Shown here: positions 7,499 through 12,601 of the stretch, piece by piece | Position numbering within the stretch: the first letter of the stretch is position 1 | Layout: each line of letters starts with the position of its first letter | NCBI GenBank assembly: GCA_023421135.1 | Contig: JAEZUG010000032.1 | Span: forward strand, 1-12,601 | DNA length: 12,601 nt | From: Candidatus Cloacimonadota bacterium | GTDB taxonomy: Bacteria; Cloacimonadota; Cloacimonadia; Cloacimonadales; Cloacimonadaceae | Direction of reading: 5' to 3' | Translations under genes and position numbers: made by a program | Notes under the pieces: model-generated | Databases searched by the model: none | What the model was told of the DNA's origin: nothing | What the model saw: only the letters and a program-made list of their open reading frames with translations

Positions 7499-9795
7499 CC
7501 CATGATCAGAACGAAGTCATCACCGAGATCGAAGTAGAGAGCCCGGTCGAAGACACGACGTCAAAGACAACCGTCGAGGAGCCAACTGAGGCTCCGGAAA
7601 GCATTGAGTCAAACGTAGAAGAAGCCGGGATGGAAGAAGCCCCTGCCCCAGTTGCAGAGGAACCCACAGCCCAAGTAACGGAAGAAGTAATAGTAGAAGC
7701 TCCTGTAGCTCCCGAAGCCCCCAAACCGGCTCCGGTCAAGGAGAAGATTCAAAAGGAACTTAGCCCTGAGGAACAGGCACACAACGAGATGCTTAGCATG
7801 ATCGAAGAGTATTCTGCCACTTTCCACAAGGGTCAGATCCTGGATGGCATTGTAGTAAACATCACGGATAAAGAAGTGATGGTGGACATCGGATACAAAT
7901 CCGAAGGCGTGATCCCGATCAGTGAATTTGCTTACAGCGGAATTCCTGAGAGAGATTCCACCATTCAAGTCTTCATCAATGAGGTCGAGAATGGCGATGG
8001 TAAGATCAGCCTTTCCAAAAAGAAAGCAGATTTTATCCTCAATATCGAGCGCATTAAACAGTGCTGTGAAGACGGCACCAAGATAAACGGATTCATCCGT
8101 CGCCGCGTGAAGGGTGGCATGATAGTCGATATCATGGGTATCGAAGCCTTCCTGCCCGGCTCACAGATGTCTCTGAAACCCATTCCCAATCTTGATCAGT
8201 TCATCGGCAAAGAGCAGACCTTCAAGGTCGTGTCCTACGATGAAGAACACCGCAATATCATCCTCTCCCGCAAGGCTGTATTGGAAGAAGAATCTCTGGT
8301 GAAAAGAGCTGAACTTCTGGAGAAGCTGGAGGTGGGTTCCGAGCTTGATGGCGAAGTGAAAAACATCACCCAATACGGCGCCTTTGTCGATCTGGGCGGC
8401 ATAGATGGTCTTCTGCACCTCACAGATATGTCCTGGGGCAAGATCAACCATCCCTCCGAGATGCTGGCTATTGGCGATAAAGTCAAGGTCAAAGTCATCG
8501 GTTTTGATGCTGAAAGCAACAAGATCTCCCTGGGTCTGAAACAGCTTGTTCCTCATCCCTGGGAGAACATCGAGATCAAGTATCCCGAAGGCACCAGAAT
8601 CACCGGCAAGGTGGTTAGTGTGAAGTCCTTTGGTGCTTTTGTGGAGCTGGAAGCCGGTGTGGAAGGTTTGGTGCACATCTCTGAGATGAGCTGGACCAAA
8701 AAGATCACCGATGCCCGCAAGATTGTGAAAATCGGCGATACCATCAATGCTATCGTGCTGGAGATGGACAAAGAAAACCGCAGAATCTCCCTCGGCATGA
8801 AGCAGATGGAGCCCAATCCCTGGCTTACCATTGAAGACAGATACCCGGTGGGCACGGTTCTGACCCGCAAGGTCAAGAGCCTCACAGCCTTTGGCGCATT
8901 TGTCGAGATCGAAGAAGGCATCGATGGCCTGATCCACATCTCCGATATTAGCTGGACCAAGCGCATCTATCACCCCCGCGAAGTCTATCGCAAGGGTCAG
9001 GAAGTGGAATCAGTTATCCTCAGTATCGACCGGGCTCTGCATCGCATCGCTCTGGGCGTGAAGCAGCTCTCCAGCGATCCTTGGGAAACCCTGAATCATG
9101 TCCTTCCCGTCAATAGTGAAGTCAAAGGCAAGATCAGCAAGCTTATCCCCAAGGGAGTGCTGGTGGATGTCATGGTAGGCGAAGAAGTGGTGGAAGGGTT
9201 CATCCCTATTTCCCACCTTGCCCTGCCCAAGCTGGAGCACAGTGAAGATGCTTTCCATCTCGGTGAAGAGCTTCCCCTCAAGGTGATCGAGCTGGATATG
9301 GACAACCGTCGTCTTATCCTTTCTGTCAAAGCCTTCTTCTTCTCCCGCGATCCTCGTCTCCAAGAGGAGTATATTGCCATACATGAGCAGTTTATGAGAG
9401 ATCGTTTTGCCAAGCTGCAAAAGAAGAAACAGGAAAAAGATGCCCGTGAAAAGGCTCAGAAAGAAAAAGATGAACTGGTTGCCGCAGAAGCCCTTGATGC
9501 CGATGGCGAAGAAGTTCCGATGGAAGAATCTGTAGTCGAAGAAGCTATCGTGGAAGAAGCACCCGTGATGGAAGAAGCACCCGTGCTTGAAGAGACCGTA
9601 GTGGAAGAAGCACACGTGGTTGAAGAGACTGTAGTGGAAGAAGTTCCTGCAGTCGAAGAGCCCGTAGTGGAAGAAGTTCCCGTGGTCGAAGAGCCCGTAG
9701 TGGAAGAAACCCCTGCCGAAACCACTCCTGTGGTCGAGGAAGAAGTTCCTGCTACTGAGGAACCGGCTGTCGAAGAAGAAAAGCCAGTTGAATAA
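7492..9795 (+). CDS. rpsA: 30S ribosomal protein S1, six S1 domains with long acidic tails at both ends
   Basis: S1 binds mRNA on the small ribosomal subunit and helps initiation. Six S1 (OB-fold) domains are visible at about 113-180, 195-264, 282-352, 367-439, 454-526 and 541-614; domains 3-5 carry the classic GAFVxL and GLxHxSxxSW motifs. The protein is 767 residues against about 557 in Escherichia coli. The excess comes from an N-terminal acidic, Pro/Ala/Val-rich tail (1-100), a charged Lys/Glu helical segment (about 620-670) and a C-terminal Val-Glu-Glu-Pro tail (673-767). AAGGAGG at 7481-7487 lies 4 bp before the ATG. Codon use across the core is smooth. It is the third gene of the cmk-ispH-rpsA operon. 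The S1 identity is secure; the tails are low-complexity and have no assigned role. Confidence 0.96.
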   Translation: MLTHDQNEVITEIEVESPVEDTTSKTTVEEPTEAPESIESNVEEAGMEEAPAPVAEEPTAQVTEEVIVEAPVAPEAPKPAPVKEKIQKELSPEEQAHNEMLSMIEEYSATFHKGQILDGIVVNITDKEVMVDIGYKSEGVIPISEFAYSGIPERDSTIQVFINEVENGDGKISLSKKKADFILNIERIKQCCEDGTKINGFIRRRVKGGMIVDIMGIEAFLPGSQMSLKPIPNLDQFIGKEQTFKVVSYDEEHRNIILSRKAVLEEESLVKRAELLEKLEVGSELDGEVKNITQYGAFVDLGGIDGLLHLTDMSWGKINHPSEMLAIGDKVKVKVIGFDAESNKISLGLKQLVPHPWENIEIKYPEGTRITGKVVSVKSFGAFVELEAGVEGLVHISEMSWTKKITDARKIVKIGDTINAIVLEMDKENRRISLGMKQMEPNPWLTIEDRYPVGTVLTRKVKSLTAFGAFVEIEEGIDGLIHISDISWTKRIYHPREVYRKGQEVESVILSIDRALHRIALGVKQLSSDPWETLNHVLPVNSEVKGKISKLIPKGVLVDVMVGEEVVEGFIPISHLALPKLEHSEDAFHLGEELPLKVIELDMDNRRLILSVKAFFFSRDPRLQEEYIAIHEQFMRDRFAKLQKKKQEKDAREKAQKEKDELVAAEALDADGEEVPMEESVVEEAIVEEAPVMEEAPVLEETVVEEAHVVEETVVEEVPAVEEPVVEEVPVVEEPVVEETPAETTPVVEEEVPATEEPAVEEEKPVE
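9562..9711 (+). repeat. 33-bp tandem repeat encoding the acidic tail of S1
   Basis: Four full 33-bp units (9562-9594, 9595-9627, 9628-9660, 9661-9693) and a partial fifth to 9711 lie in frame. Each encodes 11 residues of the type [PT]VVEEVP[VA]VEE. The last three full units are nearest to one another at DNA level (shared GTAGTGGAAGAAG), while the outer parts have drifted. Unit number may therefore vary between strains without breaking the frame. The same pentad style (VEEPT, MEEAP) appears less regularly in the N-terminal tail. Confidence 0.8.
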
Positions 9796-9798
9796 CTA

Positions 9799-11154
9799 AT
9801 GACTCGAAACAATAAACAGCAAATGACGGTGCCAACGCACCGTCATTTCTTCTTATCACCGGATTTATGGATTCCCTTGCTGCTCCTGCTCTGCAGCCTG
9901 CCTCTCTTTTGGCTCACTGATCTGGATCTTTCTGCCCAGCGTTCCTTCTTTAGAGCAGGAGAATGGTTCAGGGCAGATGCTCCTGTCTTTAGCTTTGTCT
10001 ATCACTGGGGAAACATCCCGGCTCTGATATTGGCTGTGGGCTCTCTGATAGGATTCGTACTCAGTTTCAGCCGGGCTCGTCTGATGGCCTTCCGAAAGAT
10101 CTTTATCTATCTGGTGCTGGTGCTGGTGATGGGGCCGGGGCTCCTGGTGAACTCTCTGCTCAAAGATCAATGGGGCAGACCCAGACCGCGCGATGTGGTG
10201 GAGTTTGGTGGAGACTACAAGTATGAGCGCCCCCTGCAAGTGGATACGACCAGTCCAGGAAAGTCCTTCCCCTGCGGGCACGCCACCATGGGCTTCTATT
10301 TCATTGCGCTGGCAATGGTTCTGAGGAAGAACAAGGGGCGCCTGGCAAGCTGGGTAATGTCATTTGCTCTGCTCTATGGAAGCTTGATTGGCTTGGCCAG
10401 AATGACGCAGGGAGGTCACTTTCTGAGTGATGTGATCTGGGCAGGAGCTCTGATCTGGCTGGTGTCCTTTCTGCTCTTCAGAGCGCTTTCGCTGCATCGG
10501 CAGCTCTACTTTCAACCCAAAGCCGAGCCTCGCAAGCTGAAAACCTGGCAGAAGGGCTTACTCTTTGGCCTGATCCTCGTCGTAATCTTTGCTGTGCTTC
10601 TGGCTACTCCCTACAAACGCAAGCATAACCCTCGTCTGTCCGAGCTGATCTCAGGGCGCACCAACTACGCATTCTTCATGAAGGGTAAAGAGCTTGATCT
10701 GCAGCTTCGCTTTGCAGAATACAGCAGTCTGACAGCTCAAAGCACCGGTTTTGGCGCTCCCGGTTCCAAGCTGAGCTACAGCCCTTCTCTGGATACAAAC
10801 GGAGCCCTGCCTGTCCTTATTGTGAAACAACGGCAAAAGGGCATCTTCACCGAGCTTTCCAGTGATGCAGAGATCGTGCTGGACTCTCTGGCGTGTCGCA
10901 AGCTTGGGATTGAGGCTCTGATCTTGAAGGCTGAATTGGATTTGTTCCGGATTGGTTTCCGTCCTCAGATCAGAATCGAAGCCCAGGATCTGGATCTGGA
11001 GCTGAAGCTTCCCAAAGCCTATAACGAAATGATCTTTATCAGCCCTGAACTCAAGCTGGAGACCACTCGGAAAGACCTCCTGATCAGCCGCAAAGATCTG
11101 GTATCTCCGGGGATCTTCATCCGTGCTCAAAGTGGAAGAATAAGCCTTCCCTAA
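9799..11154 (+). CDS. PAP2-family membrane phosphatase with extra C-terminal extracytoplasmic domain
   Basis: This 451-residue inner-membrane protein has about six to seven hydrophobic segments (for example 22-42, 67-90, 99-121, 213-231, 254-271). The PAP2 signature is seen as KDQWGRPRP (Lys122-Pro130), FPCGHA (His161; Cys159 replaces the usual Ser) and RMTQGGHFLSD (Arg201, His207, Asp211). The family removes phosphate from lipid substrates such as phosphatidylglycerol phosphate, undecaprenyl diphosphate or lipid A (PgpB, LpxE types); the substrate here is not evident. After the last membrane segment comes a beta-rich domain of about 175 residues, likely periplasmic, whose repeated short strands resemble the DUF4097 or adhesin-like folds. 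The start is uncertain: 9799 lies 3 bp after the rpsA stop, 9823 is within the stem of a terminator-like hairpin, and neither has a clear Shine-Dalgarno. Translational coupling to rpsA is possible. Confidence 0.82.
   Translation: MTRNNKQQMTVPTHRHFFLSPDLWIPLLLLLCSLPLFWLTDLDLSAQRSFFRAGEWFRADAPVFSFVYHWGNIPALILAVGSLIGFVLSFSRARLMAFRKIFIYLVLVLVMGPGLLVNSLLKDQWGRPRPRDVVEFGGDYKYERPLQVDTTSPGKSFPCGHATMGFYFIALAMVLRKNKGRLASWVMSFALLYGSLIGLARMTQGGHFLSDVIWAGALIWLVSFLLFRALSLHRQLYFQPKAEPRKLKTWQKGLLFGLILVVIFAVLLATPYKRKHNPRLSELISGRTNYAFFMKGKELDLQLRFAEYSSLTAQSTGFGAPGSKLSYSPSLDTNGALPVLIVKQRQKGIFTELSSDAEIVLDSLACRKLGIEALILKAELDLFRIGFRPQIRIEAQDLDLELKLPKAYNEMIFISPELKLETTRKDLLISRKDLVSPGIFIRAQSGRISLP
9821..9854 (+). terminator. 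Terminator-like hairpin after rpsA, inside the 5' end of the PAP2 gene
   Basis: A perfect 12-bp inverted repeat (AAATGACGGTGC at 9821-9832, complement at 9837-9848) encloses the loop CAAC and is followed by CTTCTT, a weak U-run. It starts 26 bp after the rpsA stop, a normal place for the operon's intrinsic terminator. It also spans codons 8-17 of the PAP2 frame and contains that frame's second ATG (9823). It may act as a plain terminator, or as an attenuator that ribosomes starting at 9799 would melt. Confidence 0.7.
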
Positions 11155-11223
11155 AAAAAAGACTGGACAATTAGCAAGCAGCCATCAACAATGCTCAAAA
11201 ATATGCTCATGGAGTGATAACAA

Positions 11224-11823
11224 ATGAAGAAAGGATTAGCCGTCTTACTCGTAATAGTTCTGATCGTCCTGGTTCTGGGAGCCACGGTAATCTCCCGATA
11301 TAATAAAATCCAAAAAGCCAAGGTGGGCGTCACAGGAGCCTGGGGTGAAGTGGAAAACGTCTATCAAAGCAGATTTGATCTGATTCCAAACCTGGTTAAT
11401 ACCGTCAAGGGAGCTGCCAATTTTGAGCAGGGAACCCTCACCGCTGTCACCGAAGCACGCAGCCGCATGGGTGGCCAGATCAACCTGCCGGAATCTGCCC
11501 TCACCGATCCCAATGCCATGGCGCAGTTCCAATCTCAACAGGCCGGCCTGAGCTCTGCCCTTTCCCGTCTGATGGTGGTGGTGGAGCAGTATCCCGAGCT
11601 CAAGGCAAACCAGAACTTCCTGCAACTTCAGGCGCAGCTTGAAGGCATTGAAAACCGGATCCGTGTGGCTCGTATGCGTTACAACGAATCTGTCACAGGA
11701 TTCAACCAGATGATTATTACTTTCCCAAATAACCTCCTGGCCTCGATGTTTGGCGTCAAGAGCTTCGAATTCTTCAAAGCTGATGAAGCTGCCAGCACCG
11801 CTCCAGTGGTTAGTTTCGAATAA
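11224..11823 (+). CDS. lemA: LemA family protein
   Basis: This 199-residue protein is of usual LemA length. It has one N-terminal membrane segment (about 4-22) and a helical body exposed on the outer face of the inner membrane or in the periplasm. Family landmarks are YNKIQKAKVGVTGAWGEVEN, the signature RFDLIPNLVNTVKG, FLQLQAQLEGIENRIRVAR and the ending YNESVTGFNQMI with FPNNLLASMFG. The biochemical role of LemA is not established. GGAG at 11211-11214 lies 9 bp before the ATG. In many genomes lemA is next to a TPM-domain (YgcG-like) gene; none is present here, and a small barrel gene follows after 28 bp. No convincing promoter is seen in the 69 bp upstream, which include a direct repeat ATGCTCA (11191 and 11203). 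Confidence 0.93.
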   Translation: MKKGLAVLLVIVLIVLVLGATVISRYNKIQKAKVGVTGAWGEVENVYQSRFDLIPNLVNTVKGAANFEQGTLTAVTEARSRMGGQINLPESALTDPNAMAQFQSQQAGLSSALSRLMVVVEQYPELKANQNFLQLQAQLEGIENRIRVARMRYNESVTGFNQMIITFPNNLLASMFGVKSFEFFKADEAASTAPVVSFE

Positions 11824-11851
11824 TCCAATCTCTATAAACAAAGGAGATACC

Positions 11852-12472
11852 ATGAAAAGCAGATTCTTACTTTTAGCAGTCATGATCCTGCTCTGTAGCG
11901 GCCTTTTGGGGCAATACAACGGCAGCCGCAGCCTGGGAATCCAATTTGGCTCTAGCTCTGGCAGCGGTTATGTGATGCGCTGGATAGGGGAGACTCATGG
12001 CTTGCAAGCCACGCTGGGAGCTTCCACTTCCGGTGATAACGACGTTAAGTTTCCCGAATACATCTATGAGGAAGACGTTGATGTTAGCGGTGCTTCTGTG
12101 AACTATGACAGAAGAGGCCGAAAGACAAGTCTCACAGCAGGATTGAACTATATCCACATCCTGGATGAATCATCCAAGACCAGATTCTTTATTGCCTTGG
12201 GCGGTTCCTACAAGATAGCCCGGGAGAAGGTCTTCACCCGCAGATACAGCAGTCTTCAAAGCAGTTATTACGATTATTCTCTGGATACCACTGTTCCTAT
12301 GACAGATGAGATTCGCAAGAAAGATGTCTGGACGGTTGGTGCCGGTCCTGGCTTTGAATTCGTGCTGGATCGTCATTTCCGCTTCACTATCGATCTACCC
12401 ATCACCTACAACAGCGATGAAGAAATCGTGATGTACATTCCCCAGGTGGGGCTGCATTACTACTTCAGATAG
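11852..12472 (+). CDS. Small outer-membrane beta-barrel protein (hypothetical)
   Basis: This 206-residue exported protein is not recognised by name. It has a signal peptide (1-20, LLLAVMILLCSGLLG, probable cleavage before QYNG; no lipobox because Leu precedes the Cys). After it come alternating strands rich in aromatic and Gly residues, such as SLGIQFGSSSGSGYVMRW, TSLTAGLNYIHIL, RFFIALGGSYKIA and WTVGAGPGFEFVLDRHF. The ending GLHYYFR is aromatic, like the C-terminal signal recognised by the outer-membrane assembly machinery. About eight strands would fit an OmpA/OmpX-sized barrel. AAGGAGA at 11841-11847 sets the start; an open frame extends further upstream but overlaps lemA and has no ribosome site. 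It probably shares a transcript with lemA and is followed by a terminator. It ends with TAG. Confidence 0.75.
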   Translation: MKSRFLLLAVMILLCSGLLGQYNGSRSLGIQFGSSSGSGYVMRWIGETHGLQATLGASTSGDNDVKFPEYIYEEDVDVSGASVNYDRRGRKTSLTAGLNYIHILDESSKTRFFIALGGSYKIAREKVFTRRYSSLQSSYYDYSLDTTVPMTDEIRKKDVWTVGAGPGFEFVLDRHFRFTIDLPITYNSDEEIVMYIPQVGLHYYFR

Positions 12473-12496
12473 AGTAAAACTCTTTCTACTGATATG

Positions 12497-12522
12497 AGGG
12501 GTCACGTTTGTGACCCCTTTTT
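12497..12522 (+). terminator. Intrinsic terminator after the lemA-barrel unit
   Basis: A 9-bp perfect stem (AGGGGTCAC at 12497-12505 with GTGACCCCT at 12510-12518) closes a GTTT loop and runs into TTTTT (12518-12522). It begins 24 bp after the stop codon. This is a standard rho-independent terminator. Confidence 0.92.
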
Positions 12523-12546
12523 CAGCTTTCGAGAATCTGAGAAGAC

Positions 12547-12601
12547 CCGCATTGGAAGCGCATATCAAACCCATGAGACACGCATGAGTTTACATGGGTG
12601 T
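12547..12601. repeat. Inverted 11-bp-periodic repeat array (second copy, cut by window end)
   Basis: Four left-type 11-bp units (12547-12590), one spacer T and the first right-type unit (ACATGGGTGT, from 12592) are present; the rest lies beyond the window. CAT occurs at 12550, 12561, 12572, 12583 and 12593: steps 11, 11, 11, 10, the same as in the copy at 5723-5811. Bases 12577-12601 match 5753-5777 at 23 of 25 positions, including most of the loop. The outer left units differ in sequence but keep the CAT spacing. It starts 25 bp after the terminator of the barrel gene. Confidence 0.82.

Noticed and set aside
8161..8973. 270-codon open frame on the minus strand
   Set aside because: It is a shadow of rpsA, caused by the repeated S1-domain codon pattern.
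9456..9812. Minus-strand Ser/Thr/Gly-rich open frame resembling a repeat protein
   Set aside because: It is the complement of the Val-Glu-Glu repeat tail of rpsA and has no start signals.
11750..11851. Upstream extension of the barrel gene frame
   Set aside because: It overlaps the end of lemA, lacks a ribosome site, and would bury the signal peptide that starts at 11852.

Overview
The window (about 12.6 kb, roughly 50% GC) looks like chromosomal DNA of a Gram-negative, probably anaerobic bacterium. My best guess is Candidatus Cloacimonadota or a near relative of the Fibrobacteres-Chlorobi-Bacteroidetes group. The support is a C-terminal FlgD-like / type-IX-secretion-like sorting domain at the left edge, a large modular secreted nuclease, a YghO-like GNAT protein of a type common in those groups, a small outer-membrane barrel, and a cmk-ispH-rpsA cluster. 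The phylum is inferred from protein style; no marker was searched.

Layout. 1-191: the 3' end of a secreted-protein gene whose sorting domain is cut by an in-frame amber codon, with the missing end still readable after it. 212-1345: a well-formed promoter and a single hisC-like aminotransferase gene. 1363-1393: a bidirectional terminator shared with the convergent gene for a GNAT acetyltransferase (1415-2548, minus strand). 2549-2693: a divergent control region. 2694-5681: a 995-residue secreted endonuclease I with lamin-tail and fibronectin-like modules. 5682-5933: a non-coding stretch holding an 11-bp-periodic, inverted-repeat array. 5934-9795: cmk, ispH and rpsA, overlapping by 4 and 7 bases and so one operon: nucleotide metabolism, isoprenoid synthesis and translation. 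9799-11154: a PAP2-type membrane phosphatase with an unusual extra C-terminal domain; a strong terminator-like hairpin lies inside its first codons. 11224-12472: lemA followed by a small outer-membrane barrel gene, closed by a good terminator at 12497-12522. 12547-12601: a second copy of the inverted 11-bp array, cut by the window end.

How the genes fit together. IspH makes isoprenoid precursors and the PAP2 protein may act on lipid or isoprenoid phosphates, so its position behind cmk-ispH-rpsA could be functional, but transcription into it probably has to pass the hairpin. The other genes stand alone or in pairs.

The most unusual signal is the pair of intergenic arrays. Each has CAT trinucleotides spaced 11, 11, 11 and then 10 bp, a 25-base core identical at 23 positions between copies, and a left half complementary to the right half. 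The complete copy can fold into one imperfect hairpin of about 90 nt. Both lie just downstream of genes. I do not recognise this element from any named family.
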